Of a DNA stretch of 64,000 nt, positions 41,621-51,742 are shown in pieces. Within the stretch, counting starts at the first letter, position 1. Each line of letters opens with the position of its first letter. The position numbers and the translations under genes are program-made. This DNA comes from Marinoscillum sp. 108. Its GTDB lineage: Bacteria; Bacteroidota; Bacteroidia; Cytophagales; Cyclobacteriaceae. Location of the stretch: contig NZ_LR734808.1 in NCBI RefSeq assembly GCF_902506655.1, forward strand, positions 372,001-436,000. The letters run 5' to 3'. A model generated the notes under the pieces. It was given only the letters and a program-made list of their open reading frames with translations. It ran no database searches and was not told the origin of the DNA.

Positions 41621-44224
41621 ATGAACGATAAGATTCGGGTTTTACTTATGGTTTCGCTGGTATTATTAGCGGAAACAAAAGGTTTAGCCAGTCAACAGGG
41701 ACCAAATGGCCCCGGTACGTCTACCACCTCAGGTAGTACCTCCTACAATTGGTCCAATCCCTCCAATGCAACTTTTGACAACACGAGTGCCGCTACGGCA
41801 TCCATCGTTGGAGCCGGGAATATGACCAATACCTTGCGCCTGACCAATTTTGGTTTTAGCATTCCCGTGGGGGCTACCATCAATGGGATTTTGGTAGAGA
41901 TCCGCATGCAGGGAGCTAACGGAAAAACACAAGACCAGACTATCCAACTCAGGAAGTCCACAGGCCCCGTCGGGACCAACAAGGCGCGCAAGAATTCGGC
42001 ATGGCCAAAAAAGAATCCGAGGTATATCCGATTTGGTGGATCATCGGACCTTTGGGGAACAACCTGGACCCATAGTGAACTCAATAATACGGCTTTCGGA
42101 ATAGATATAGTGGCAAAATCCCGGAATGGAACGGCCGCTCCCCGGGTGGAATATGTTCGGATTACAGTTACTTATAATCAGATATCTTATTACTCTAAGT
42201 CCACGGGTGACCTTCATACGCTGGCCACTTGGGGGACCAACACCAATGGAACAGGGACTGCTCCGTCCAGTTTCACTGCAGACGGGCAGGTGTTTAATTT
42301 GAGAAACAGGACCACCGCTGCTCTTACAGGCAACCTGACCATAAGCGGAGCTGGCAGCAAGCTGGTGAATGGAGACGGTACGAATGCTATCAATTTCACC
42401 ATTCCTGCTACGTTTGCTTACTCTGGGATGGTGGACGTGTCCAATAACGCCACGATCACGATTAACCACTTGACGGTACCTACATTTGGGACCATATCCC
42501 GTGGTAGCAACGGTGGTGCCTCCACGGTGGTCTTCGGAGCTTCGGGTAGCCAGAGTATTGATGGCAGAGCGTTTCATCACCTGACCATATCGGGCTCTGG
42601 TACTAAAACGCTGACTGGCACAGCGGGGGCAGAGGGGAAACTGACCATTGGTAGTGGTAGTACTTTTTCTGATGGCGGATACATTTTTACCATCGATGGA
42701 AATATTGAGAATTCGGGCATCCACCAGAGCCTGACCGATGGGGTGATCATTATGAACGGCACTGCCAGCCAGACCCTCCTGGGCTCAGCGGGAGTCTATG
42801 GTCATTTGGAGATCGATAATACGTCCGGAGTGACCCTCACGACGAGCACAACCGTTTCGGGCACCTTATATTTGACCTCCGGAGCACTTTCCATAGGTGC
42901 CAATACGCTAAATCTCTCCGGAAATACTCAGGTGACCGGTGGCACTTTGACAGGTGGAGCCAGCTCCACGCTGAATATTACCGGAACCGGATCATTGGGA
43001 ACGCTCAGCTTCACTTCCGGAGCTCAGTCTGTTAATCATTTCACTTTAAACCGCACTTCGGGAGATGTAACACTGTCTACTCCACTGACGATCAATACCA
43101 CACTGACAATGACCTCAGGAAACATCCTCAATGGAGCCAATGCTTTGACACTGGGCACTTCTACTTCTTCCAGAGGGACACTTAACTGGACTTCCGGGAT
43201 TGTGACGGGTTCTTTTACCAGGTGGTTTACCAATGCCACCAACGCCGGTACCACAGGCCTGTTTCCCATAGGCACATCCACCGATTACCGACCTGCCAGG
43301 ATCAACTTCACCTCAGCTCCGGGTACCGGAGGTAAGCTGACCGTACAGTTTGTGGAAGGACACCCGGGAAATGCCGGTCTTCCGCTTTCAGAGTCAGGGG
43401 GCAATATCGACAGGATAGGGGTGACAGGAGTATGGGGCATATCGGCTACTACCCTGAGTGGCGGACTCTATACGGCTGATTTTACAGCCACCAACTTTGT
43501 GGGTGTGGATGATTATACCAAGTTGCACCTGCTTTACCGAACCAATTCTGCTTCCAATTGGGCACTCAATGGCACCCATCAAACCACCACCGGTTCGAAT
43601 GCTGCGCCCGTTTTACAGCGCACGGGCATGTCGGGATTCGGTGAGTATGGCGTGGGGGGTGACCAGACCGATAATAGCCTGCCTGTGGAGTTGCTTTATT
43701 TTAAAATGCTCCAAAAGGGAAATGCACTGGCGCTGAGTTGGTCTACGGCCTCCGAGCTGGACAATGATTACTTTGAATTGGAGCAAAGCCTGAACGGTAG
43801 AGACTGGCTAATGCTGGCACAAGTGCCGGGGCATGGCACCTCTGATATACAGCACGATTATATGCTGGAAACAAAGGCTCCCAGTGTAGGGACGTACTAT
43901 CGTCTGACCCAGTTTGACTTTGACGGGAAAATGGAACGACTTGGCACATTGTACTACACCAGGGATGAGCGGAATTCCGCGAGTGCTTTGAACTTATATC
44001 CCAATCCGGCAAGAGCAGGTGGCGAAGTGTGTTTTATTGACCATCAAGGCGGAGAAATCCCGGGTACTGTTATGCTCCGAAGCATCCGTGGGGGCATTAT
44101 TCGTGTGATTGATCAGAACAATGAAGGATACTTTATCCTTCCTGATGCACTCCCTTCAGGGGTTTATTTACTCTCGTGGACTGTTGGAGGAAAAGTGTAT
44201 AGTTCTAAGTTGGTAGTGCGATAA
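41621..44224 (+). CDS. Large T9SS type A surface protein, beta-helical
   Basis: An 867-residue secreted protein. A signal peptide (ends ETKGLASQ) precedes a Gly/Ser/Thr/Asn-rich body. Residues about 190-560 form tandem beta segments of the autotransporter-like beta-helix kind (GSGTKTLTGTAGAEGKLTIG, LTLGTSTSSRGTLNWTSG). Around residues 680-790 is a fibronectin-like module (LPVELLYFKMLQ, STASELDNDYFELEQS) shared with two T9SS proteins at 61-64 kb. The C-terminal 75 residues are the type A sorting domain (LNLYPNPARAGGEV ... SSKLVVR). It should be anchored on or released from the surface, perhaps for adhesion. Confidence 0.87.
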   Translation: MNDKIRVLLMVSLVLLAETKGLASQQGPNGPGTSTTSGSTSYNWSNPSNATFDNTSAATASIVGAGNMTNTLRLTNFGFSIPVGATINGILVEIRMQGANGKTQDQTIQLRKSTGPVGTNKARKNSAWPKKNPRYIRFGGSSDLWGTTWTHSELNNTAFGIDIVAKSRNGTAAPRVEYVRITVTYNQISYYSKSTGDLHTLATWGTNTNGTGTAPSSFTADGQVFNLRNRTTAALTGNLTISGAGSKLVNGDGTNAINFTIPATFAYSGMVDVSNNATITINHLTVPTFGTISRGSNGGASTVVFGASGSQSIDGRAFHHLTISGSGTKTLTGTAGAEGKLTIGSGSTFSDGGYIFTIDGNIENSGIHQSLTDGVIIMNGTASQTLLGSAGVYGHLEIDNTSGVTLTTSTTVSGTLYLTSGALSIGANTLNLSGNTQVTGGTLTGGASSTLNITGTGSLGTLSFTSGAQSVNHFTLNRTSGDVTLSTPLTINTTLTMTSGNILNGANALTLGTSTSSRGTLNWTSGIVTGSFTRWFTNATNAGTTGLFPIGTSTDYRPARINFTSAPGTGGKLTVQFVEGHPGNAGLPLSESGGNIDRIGVTGVWGISATTLSGGLYTADFTATNFVGVDDYTKLHLLYRTNSASNWALNGTHQTTTGSNAAPVLQRTGMSGFGEYGVGGDQTDNSLPVELLYFKMLQKGNALALSWSTASELDNDYFELEQSLNGRDWLMLAQVPGHGTSDIQHDYMLETKAPSVGTYYRLTQFDFDGKMERLGTLYYTRDERNSASALNLYPNPARAGGEVCFIDHQGGEIPGTVMLRSIRGGIIRVIDQNNEGYFILPDALPSGVYLLSWTVGGKVYSSKLVVR

Positions 44225-44250
44225 TTCCTTTTGGGGAGGGGCGGAAGAAC

Positions 44251-44952
44251 TTAATTTTTGCTTAAATCTGATTTTAACTTTTCCCATTCATCCTGTTTAT
44301 AATAACCGATCAGCCGCCCCTGCTGGTCAATAAGCATAAAAGATGGATAATCAACGATCTGATACCGCATGGAAAACCCCCTGCCATCAGGAACTATTTG
44401 GGTTTGGTATTGACTTGGCTCCAGAATAGATTCTATTTCCCTTTGAACACCCTGAAAAATAGTGATTGTCTTCAGAGGGATGTTCTTTTTAAGAACTCCG
44501 ACCTCAGAATCAAATGAATCGAATCTTGATAGATTGAAGATCGGAGGCTTGACGGTGAGTTGAAAGTGGAGTAGAACGTAATAACCGCTTAGCTTTTCTA
44601 AGTTGAGCAGGTCCCCATTTAATGACTTCATGATAAATGTAGGTACAATTTCTCCAACCTGAGGGCGCCGAGAGATATCCCTCATATTTATCGGAGCATA
44701 GGGATTGGATGTATCTATTACAAATGTGGATGCTTGCCCATATTGATCCATTTGAGGCTCAAAAGCCGGATTTCCATTGGTTATCAACTGTGTCAATTCC
44801 TCTTCACTCAAGAGCCTTCCACTTTCTCTGTCATACACCGTACCTACACTTATTTTGACGGAAGAAGACGAGCTGTATTGGGCAACAGAGTTGGTGTGAG
44901 CTAGCACCAGGGTGAGGGCGGTCAGGAAAAAAGAGGGTATAAAGTGTTTCAC
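44251..44952 (-). CDS. Secreted redoxin-like protein without active-site cysteines
   Basis: A 233-residue exported protein (signal peptide ends NSVAQ). The second half is an AhpC/TSA-TlpA-type thioredoxin fold: VGEIVPTFIMKSLNGDLLNLE leads into GYYVLLHFQLTVKPPIFNL, where active members have WC-x-x-C after the LLHF strand. Here both cysteines are absent (TVKPPI), while the cis-Pro region (VDYPSFMLIDQQGRLIGYY) is retained. It therefore cannot be a thiol oxidoreductase and is more likely a binding or structural variant. The first 100 residues are not recognised. It stops 26 bases from the convergent T9SS gene. Confidence 0.78.
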   Translation of the reverse strand: MKHFIPSFFLTALTLVLAHTNSVAQYSSSSSVKISVGTVYDRESGRLLSEEELTQLITNGNPAFEPQMDQYGQASTFVIDTSNPYAPINMRDISRRPQVGEIVPTFIMKSLNGDLLNLEKLSGYYVLLHFQLTVKPPIFNLSRFDSFDSEVGVLKKNIPLKTITIFQGVQREIESILEPSQYQTQIVPDGRGFSMRYQIVDYPSFMLIDQQGRLIGYYKQDEWEKLKSDLSKN

Positions 44953-45035
44953 GCGAGTATTTTTTAGTGTGAAACTACCCTATGGACAGAGTTATTACAA
45001 ATGATATGAGAATATTTCCGCTGTGCGTGGAGTTT

Positions 45036-45641
45036 TTAAGCCGCTCCCTTGATCCTTGGGAATGGTCGGTAGGCGTAGTGGTGGAGCACCGTTTCTATGG
45101 CTGCTTTGATTGCCTCGTTGATCGGCAGGATTTGATTGCCAAGCTGAAAGTCAATTTGCATGAGTTTTTTGTAGTAATCAGAAAACACGGGTACATATTC
45201 ATGCCTTGTGAGCATGGCTACGGCTTTTTCATAGCTTTCCACCTGCTGCTCCTTAATGAGCTTGCAGGTGACCATTTTGAGTTCTCCAAACTTGTCCCTG
45301 GAGGAGCCATAGCCAAAGAGTCTACAGATCAGGCCACGATAGGCGTAGTTTCCACAGCTGCCTTTGGTGTTGTCAATAACTGATAGAGGTGAGTAGATCA
45401 GGCAAATCGAAGATTGTTCAAGTGTGATTTGCTCCAGTGTAGCTTCTGCCTTTCCGGTAAGGAATAGATGGAAGGCCAGCGGCAGAAATTCAAGCGGACT
45501 GGCTTCAATGTCAGGTTTGGTACAGCATTTCCCACAGCCTGAGATACAATGCACCCCGGTAGCACCACGAAACTGGCTAATCTCCTCATCGAGGCGCCCG
45601 AACAACCGTTCGACCGCTCTCACCTTGCGTACAATAGACAT
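45036..45641 (-). CDS. YkgJ-family cysteine cluster protein
   Basis: A 201-residue cytosolic protein of the YkgJ/CxxCxxCC family. The N-terminal cluster CISGCGKCCTKPDIEASPLE and the later CGNYAYRGLICRLFGYG match the zinc- or Fe-S-binding pattern of the family. The biological role of these proteins is largely unknown; one idea is metal-cluster-dependent modification or sensing. It is a single gene on the minus strand. Upstream (45642-45804) there is no gene with a normal start codon. Confidence 0.83.
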   Translation of the reverse strand: MSIVRKVRAVERLFGRLDEEISQFRGATGVHCISGCGKCCTKPDIEASPLEFLPLAFHLFLTGKAEATLEQITLEQSSICLIYSPLSVIDNTKGSCGNYAYRGLICRLFGYGSSRDKFGELKMVTCKLIKEQQVESYEKAVAMLTRHEYVPVFSDYYKKLMQIDFQLGNQILPINEAIKAAIETVLHHYAYRPFPRIKGAA

Positions 45642-45804
45642 AGAACGAGACGCAAATATACGCTTGCCGCATTGATTTGTGTGAGTTATTTTTCGAGCTG
45701 CCGGGAGTCAGCAGACCGAAGTGATGGTATGTTGAAGCATCCTATGGAGACACCATAAAATAGGGGGCTTTAAGAAACAGAGAATCGAATGGGTTTGCCG
45801 AAAT

Positions 45805-48800
45805 TTAATTTCGATCTATGGGAAACTCCACAAAGAACTGTGATCCTTCCTCGTATTCACTTTTGCACCAGATGCGCCCGTCCATGGCTTCTACATACTT
45901 TTTCACAATGGCCAACCCAAGCCCTGTTGATTCTTCGCCACCTGTAGGTTTAGCGCTCAGGGTTTGAAACTTACTAAAAAGCAACTTTTGGTCACGGGTG
46001 CTGATCCCCTGTCCGTTGTCTTCTACGGAAATGCGATAATAGTCACCCCCGGCGATGAGTTCGAGCCGAACCTGTATTTGACCCCCGGGTTGGGTGTATT
46101 TGATGGCGTTGGTTATGAGGTTACTGATGATCTGATTAAAATATCCCGGATCAATGGCTGTGGGCAGTTGTGCTTCATCGCTTTGGAAGGAGTAGTTAAT
46201 GTCCTTTTCTTTGGCCATAGCCTCAAAGGCTTTCACCTCTTCATTCAGCAAGTTTACCATGTCCACTTCACTGTAGTTGAGGTTGATTTCCCTTGAATTG
46301 ATGGCACTTACATTGAGGATGCGACTGATAAACCCTTCCATGCGATTGCTGGATTCGATCACATAGCCCAGAAACTCTTCAGCTTCCTTAGGATCTTTAT
46401 TCTTTAAAGCCAGATTGGTATACCCTTTAATGAGGTGCAAAGGATTTCGGAGGTCATGAGAGACCACACTGATCAGAAAGTCCTTTTCTTCATTCAACTC
46501 TGTTAGTTGTAGGTTTTGGTGGTTCAGTTTATTTTTTTGCTTTTCGATTTCACGGGTACGTTCTTCCACTCGCTGTTCCAATTGGTCATAGAGCAGCGCA
46601 TTGTGCAGGGTAATGGCTATTTGACCAGAAAGTAGAGAAAGGAGGTCGGTACGCTCCGCGGTAAAACTCCCTTTGGTCAACCTATTTTCTAGGTAAATGA
46701 TCCCCAATAAGGCTTGTTGATGGATGACAGGCATGCACAAAATGCTCGCTATCGAATGGGTCTGAAGGTACTGATCCTGATGAAAGCGCTCATCTTTTTC
46801 GGCATGGTCGAGGAGTACAGTATCCTGGGTTCTCCGAACATATTGTATGACCGAAACGGGTAAATCAGAAACTTCCGATATTTCCCTGGCGGGCACCATT
46901 TTAGCCTCTTCGTTCACAGAACTTCTGGCATAGAGCTCCAATACATCGTTGTTCAAAAAAACGAAGGCACCAGACTGTGCACCAGCATTTTCGGTGAGTA
47001 TATCCAGAAGAGTAGGGATGGCCCTACTGAGTTTAATTTCGCTGGAAATGGTGGTGGCCGCTTTCAATACTGAAGCCAGATCCAGCAGATTATTTCCACT
47101 AAGAGAGCCATATGAAAAGGAACCTCCACTGAAGGAGGTGTGGATGGACCGGTCTTTTCGTTCTTCCAAATAGGGAAATTCATCCTTCAGTTGGTTGGCT
47201 TTTGCCCTGGCGCCCCATTTCCGATAGGTCTTCAATGCTTTACCCATATAGTAGCTTTGAAGTTCTTCGTTACCGCTCTGTCCATGGTGTCTTCCTGCCA
47301 GCTCATAGCAGAGGGCCAGCTCATTCAGGTATTCATTGGTTTCTGCAGCTTTGATACATTGATCATAAGCTCCTTTGACGGATTGATCAGCACGTATGAC
47401 GGACAAAGTCTCTGCTTCCACCAATAGATATTTGTGCAGGTAGTTGGTAGGGGAATGCTCTGACCAGCGCTTCATTTTCTTCTGGTTGGCTTTCACTTGC
47501 CCCAGGTGCTTTTTTCGCTGGGAAGAAGAGGCGGTTGCGTAAAGTTTGAGCCTTACTAGCGAGTCATAAAAATTAACTAGCGGAATGTATGCTGTGCTCA
47601 AGACTACCTCGAGATACTTTTTCGTGGAAATCATGCCCTGAAAGGCTTCTTCATATCTCCCGAATAGGAAATTGAGATAAAGCTGATAGAAGGAAATATG
47701 GAACAGCGCTGTATCGTCCTCTCGGAGTTCTTTTTTATAATCATCAGATTCAAATGCCCTCTGACTAAAAACACTGCCTTCCAGCTCCCAGGGAAGTTCT
47801 GATCCAGAAGAGAGGTTGTGAATTCCTTGATAGACGATCTTCATATACTGATGATAGCTCTCCTGTTTAAGCGAGGGCATACGCTCCAGCGAATGTTCTA
47901 TTTCCGGGACAAGCTCGTCTAGTCTCAGTCCTGAGAGAAAGCCGGTACAGGCCTTGAGAAATGCTGCACTCGCGGCATACTGATTGTCCCCAATTTCCAT
48001 GGCGGCCAGATAGGCCTCTTCGTATGGGTCCAATGCGGTTCTCAAAGGATCTTTCCAGTGATTGATAAAGCCATAAAAGATTACCAAAGTTTTGGGCACG
48101 ACAGCCTTGTACCGTGACGATTTTTGCAGAAGCCTCAGTGATAATTGACCAAACTCATAGCCAGTGGAGTAGTCCCTCAGTACTCCGCACAAAATAGTAC
48201 CGTAGCCACCATAAAAGGGAATGGAATCAATGGAGTTGCCGTATTGGATAGACAACCGAATGGATTTTAAAATAACGATGGGGAAGAGTTTGGGAAAGTT
48301 GTGGTATGATGCCGTACTGATGCTTGTCATCATGTTGATGGCTAATGCCATGTGCTCATCCTCCATATCAGGTAGCGACTCAAAATACCCGGTCTTTTTT
48401 CCAATCAGTTTGAGTTTGGTTTGAACCAAACCTACCAGTATATCGGTATCACTCGGACGGGAGGGGAGTTTGATGCCAACCTCTTTCAGAATAGAGAGCC
48501 CGTAAGTGATTAAGTCCAGATGCTTGCTCCTCGCAATGTAGGATTGAATGAAGACATTATGGGGCTGGAGATACTCCATTTTGGAAGTAGCTTTCCTGAG
48601 AAGCAAGTCTCCGATACTTTTCATCTGATCATATTTCCCCAGGATATAGTAAGTCTCCATAGTAGTCAGATGCAGTGCCTGGAGAAGCGAATGATTCGTC
48701 ATCCAGTCTGAGTCTTCCAGCGTGCGGAGGGCAGCTTCGAAATAGTCGATGGCTGACTCATAGGCAGATGAAGCTTTAGCTTTGCTGCCAGCCATATAAT

Positions 48801-51057
48801 TCAGTTCACACAGCCGTATTCTATAGCCATCATCGGCTTTGCCAATTCCTCTATTGAGTTGATTGACTACCTCAAACACCTGGTCACTGTGTTTTTCCAG
48901 GTCAATATTGTGAAGAAGCAGCTCGCCGATGCGCTGATGTACCTTTGCTTTCTCCTTGTCTGGTATCAGCTCATACGCTGCCTGTCTGATTCTGTCATGA
49001 GCAAAACGATAAGTCAGCATGGTGTCAGCCTCAGGATTTTTGAGTTGAGCGATGTGTGCTACATCTCCGTGGCTTTCTTCTACAAAAAGCAACTGTTCTA
49101 TTACAGCCTGCCACAGGTCACTCATGAGGTCTCTGGTTCCGGGTTCCTGTATGTAGCTGAGTGTTTTCAGATGAAACCGATCTCCGATACAAGCCCCCAG
49201 GGTGAGTTGTTGCTGAGTTCCCGGGTTCATTTTGCGGAGCTTATCCACCATAAAGTCCACCACATTTTCAGTGTAATTGGTGCTTTCCAATTGCTCAATG
49301 TCCCATTCCCAGCTCCCCGTTCCGGCTGTTGTGCCGTGCTGATATGTGATCAATCCTTTCTCGTAGATTGATTTTAAAAATTGATTCACGAAAAACGGGT
49401 TCCCGGCGGTCTTGGTCTGTACGATATGGGTGAGTTCTCTGGCCTTTCGCTCATTACAAGAAAAAGTATCCATGATCATGGACTGAGTATCGGTAAAAGA
49501 CAGGTCTTCCAGATGGATTTGCTGGATGGTTACTCCCTGCTTGGGCAGTTCACTGAAGACCACATTGAAGGGATGTTTTGAATCGATCTCGTTGTCCCGG
49601 TATGCCCCTATAAAATAGAAGTGAGTCAGTTCATTATCAATGATCAGGTTTCGGATCAGCTTCAGAGAAGCATTGTCTGCCCATTGTAAATCATCTATAA
49701 AGAGTACCAGTGGGTGTTCCTTTGTGGCCAGTACTTTGATAAACTGTGTGAAAACATAATTGAAGCGATTTTGAGCTTCATTGATACCAAGTATGGGAAG
49801 GTTATCCTGCTTTCCTACAATCAATTCCAGGTTCGGAATGAAATCGGTAATTAGTTTTCCCTGGTCTTTAAGCGCCTCCTGCAGGCGCCCCCTCCAATGG
49901 GCCAGGCGTTGCTCATTTTCGGACAAAATGAGAGAAATAAATGAGCTGATGGCCTGACTGATGGCCTGATAGGGTCTGTCTTTTTGAAATTGCTGGTGTT
50001 TTCCTTTGATGAAATATCCCTTCTTGCCAGTGATGGGTTTGTGAATTTCATAGAGCAAAGAGGTCTTACCGGTACCGGATTTGCCAGAGACCAGGGTAAC
50101 TTCCTTCTGCCCAGAGCCTATGTTTTCAACAGCACTGAGTAGCTGGCTGATTTGCTCCTCTCGTCCATATATTTTGGAGGGGATGAGGAACCTCCCAGAC
50201 TCATCATTTTGTGCCAGTTCAAAATGTTGTATTTCCACCCTGAGTGCGGCCTGGTTCATGCATTTTTTCAGATCCTCCAACAAGCCCCTGGCCGACTGAT
50301 ATCGTTTTTCTACATCTTTTGATAGTAGCTTGAGAATGATGTCCGAAAAGACTGTGGGAATCTCATGATTGATACTAGAAAGGGGTTGAGGAGTTATAGC
50401 AAGATGAGCATGAATGAGTTCCAGAGGATCAGCCGCATTGAATGGGAGCTGACCAGTGAAAAGTTCATAGAGAACCACACCTAATGAATACAAGTCTGAG
50501 CGGTAATCAACAGCATGATTGACCCGACCTGTCTGCTCAGGCGAGATGTAAGGGAGGGTGCCGAGCAGCTGATCACTCATTCCCTTGATATTCAACTTAG
50601 TGTCCACATTGATCGCCAATCCAAAATCGATGATGTTGGTCATCATCTGATCGTTGATCAAAATATTATGGGCACTAATGTCTCTGTGAATAAGGTTATA
50701 CTGACTATGCACCTCATGCAGGGCTTCACAAATTTGAATGGCCACCTTTAGGCAATCGATAAATGTGCGGGGCTTTTCATTAACCCAGCTTTTTAGCGAA
50801 ATTCCGTCAAAGTACTCAAGCACCAAAATGGGAGACTGGCTATCTTCTATCAGATCAATGGAGCCTCTTACACCCCTGGTACTGACACCCCGAAGGTACT
50901 TGTCTTCATTGTAGAGCTGTGAGGAATGCGGATGGTAATTAAAGTCCTCCTTCATCACTTTTAGAATGACCTCCCGACCATAGGTATCATCACTCAATTG
51001 GTAAATTGAGGAATTAAATCCTTCGGCTATTTTGGATGCTCTTTCTAAAATCTTCAT
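45805..51057 (-). CDS. Hybrid Ser/Thr kinase - AAA ATPase - GAF - histidine kinase
   Basis: A 1750-residue signalling protein with no membrane helix. Residues 1-290 are an intact Ser/Thr kinase (ILKVM Lys, HRDISAHNI with Asp126, IDFGLA, YISPEQ). Next is an AAA/STAND ATPase with Walker A GKSGTGKTS (Lys331) and Walker B LVLFIDDLQWAD. A long alpha-helical TPR-like region spans about 650-1330. A GAF domain follows (about 1370-1510, FVFLNNDVLELYARSS), then a short coiled coil and a histidine kinase: H box SHDLRNPL with His1534, N box NLITNAIKY, G boxes DNGQGI and GLGLAIV. No receiver or output domain is fused. The architecture is known from cyanobacteria and Myxococcota. It is the third gene of an operon. 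Confidence 0.9.
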   Translation of the reverse strand: MKILERASKIAEGFNSSIYQLSDDTYGREVILKVMKEDFNYHPHSSQLYNEDKYLRGVSTRGVRGSIDLIEDSQSPILVLEYFDGISLKSWVNEKPRTFIDCLKVAIQICEALHEVHSQYNLIHRDISAHNILINDQMMTNIIDFGLAINVDTKLNIKGMSDQLLGTLPYISPEQTGRVNHAVDYRSDLYSLGVVLYELFTGQLPFNAADPLELIHAHLAITPQPLSSINHEIPTVFSDIILKLLSKDVEKRYQSARGLLEDLKKCMNQAALRVEIQHFELAQNDESGRFLIPSKIYGREEQISQLLSAVENIGSGQKEVTLVSGKSGTGKTSLLYEIHKPITGKKGYFIKGKHQQFQKDRPYQAISQAISSFISLILSENEQRLAHWRGRLQEALKDQGKLITDFIPNLELIVGKQDNLPILGINEAQNRFNYVFTQFIKVLATKEHPLVLFIDDLQWADNASLKLIRNLIIDNELTHFYFIGAYRDNEIDSKHPFNVVFSELPKQGVTIQQIHLEDLSFTDTQSMIMDTFSCNERKARELTHIVQTKTAGNPFFVNQFLKSIYEKGLITYQHGTTAGTGSWEWDIEQLESTNYTENVVDFMVDKLRKMNPGTQQQLTLGACIGDRFHLKTLSYIQEPGTRDLMSDLWQAVIEQLLFVEESHGDVAHIAQLKNPEADTMLTYRFAHDRIRQAAYELIPDKEKAKVHQRIGELLLHNIDLEKHSDQVFEVVNQLNRGIGKADDGYRIRLCELNYMAGSKAKASSAYESAIDYFEAALRTLEDSDWMTNHSLLQALHLTTMETYYILGKYDQMKSIGDLLLRKATSKMEYLQPHNVFIQSYIARSKHLDLITYGLSILKEVGIKLPSRPSDTDILVGLVQTKLKLIGKKTGYFESLPDMEDEHMALAINMMTSISTASYHNFPKLFPIVILKSIRLSIQYGNSIDSIPFYGGYGTILCGVLRDYSTGYEFGQLSLRLLQKSSRYKAVVPKTLVIFYGFINHWKDPLRTALDPYEEAYLAAMEIGDNQYAASAAFLKACTGFLSGLRLDELVPEIEHSLERMPSLKQESYHQYMKIVYQGIHNLSSGSELPWELEGSVFSQRAFESDDYKKELREDDTALFHISFYQLYLNFLFGRYEEAFQGMISTKKYLEVVLSTAYIPLVNFYDSLVRLKLYATASSSQRKKHLGQVKANQKKMKRWSEHSPTNYLHKYLLVEAETLSVIRADQSVKGAYDQCIKAAETNEYLNELALCYELAGRHHGQSGNEELQSYYMGKALKTYRKWGARAKANQLKDEFPYLEERKDRSIHTSFSGGSFSYGSLSGNNLLDLASVLKAATTISSEIKLSRAIPTLLDILTENAGAQSGAFVFLNNDVLELYARSSVNEEAKMVPAREISEVSDLPVSVIQYVRRTQDTVLLDHAEKDERFHQDQYLQTHSIASILCMPVIHQQALLGIIYLENRLTKGSFTAERTDLLSLLSGQIAITLHNALLYDQLEQRVEERTREIEKQKNKLNHQNLQLTELNEEKDFLISVVSHDLRNPLHLIKGYTNLALKNKDPKEAEEFLGYVIESSNRMEGFISRILNVSAINSREINLNYSEVDMVNLLNEEVKAFEAMAKEKDINYSFQSDEAQLPTAIDPGYFNQIISNLITNAIKYTQPGGQIQVRLELIAGGDYYRISVEDNGQGISTRDQKLLFSKFQTLSAKPTGGEESTGLGLAIVKKYVEAMDGRIWCKSEYEEGSQFFVEFPIDRN

Positions 51058-51066
51058 GATGGGGCT

Positions 51067-51729
51067 TTATCCTCCTATCCAGTAAGCAATGAGGGCACTC
51101 AAATATATCCACAGCCCGCAAATGATCCCTAGAACCGTGGCGGAGATTGCTCCTTTATTCGATGAACGGGTCAATAGGAGAGGTAAGGACAGGGAGATGA
51201 GCCCCTCGCAGATGATCACGTAAACCGGAGCATTGAAAATCATCGGGGCATTTGGATGATACCACCACCATCCGGCATCTTTTGCCAGGTGCTCATAGAG
51301 AGGGATGTACATGGCCCCCGCAAGCCCTAGAATGATGGCTGCCATTGGCCATCCCTTCCATTTGGAAAGGAGCAACCCGTAATAACCCAGCTGGATGAGT
51401 ACATTGGCCCATGCGAAAGGCATGTAAGCAGGGGAGCTCCAGATCATGGCTTCTTTACCCGGATACACCAGGCTGTTGATGGTGTCTACCAGATAGTGAT
51501 CCGTAAATAATTCCATCATTCCGGCAGCCAACCCGAAGAGGATGAGCCGACTCAATGTGCTGTCTCTGGTAATGAACGCATATAGGATGTATACCCCAAA
51601 AAGACCATATGAGATGATAGCCGCCGACAATGGCCCGGATTCGAGTATCGAACTGCCTATGGACCAGATCATCAAAACGGACTGAGTGATTACAATGAAC
51701 CAGGTAAGTTTTTTATTAGTTGTGATCAT
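51067..51729 (-). CDS. Polytopic membrane protein, unknown
   Basis: A 220-residue protein with six or seven membrane helices (WFIVITQSVLMIWSIGSSI, AAIISYGLFGVYILYAFI, LFGLAAGMMELFTDHYLV and others). Conserved-looking polar spots inside or near the helices (ELFTDHYLVDT, MYIPLYEHLAKDAGWWWYHP) suggest a binding site or active centre with several His and Asp/Glu. I do not recognise a named family. It lies 13 bases from the upstream oxygenase gene and 9 bases from the kinase start, so it belongs to their operon. Confidence 0.8.
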   Translation of the reverse strand: MITTNKKLTWFIVITQSVLMIWSIGSSILESGPLSAAIISYGLFGVYILYAFITRDSTLSRLILFGLAAGMMELFTDHYLVDTINSLVYPGKEAMIWSSPAYMPFAWANVLIQLGYYGLLLSKWKGWPMAAIILGLAGAMYIPLYEHLAKDAGWWWYHPNAPMIFNAPVYVIICEGLISLSLPLLLTRSSNKGAISATVLGIICGLWIYLSALIAYWIGG

Positions 51730-51742
51730 TTCGTGTTGTTTT

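Noticed and set aside
42041-42724. 227-codon minus-strand open frame
   Set aside because: It is antisense to the large T9SS protein and its composition follows from the Gly/Thr/Ser-rich coding strand.
48859-49371. 170-codon plus-strand open frame
   Set aside because: It is antisense to the hybrid kinase ATPase/TPR region and shows no family features.
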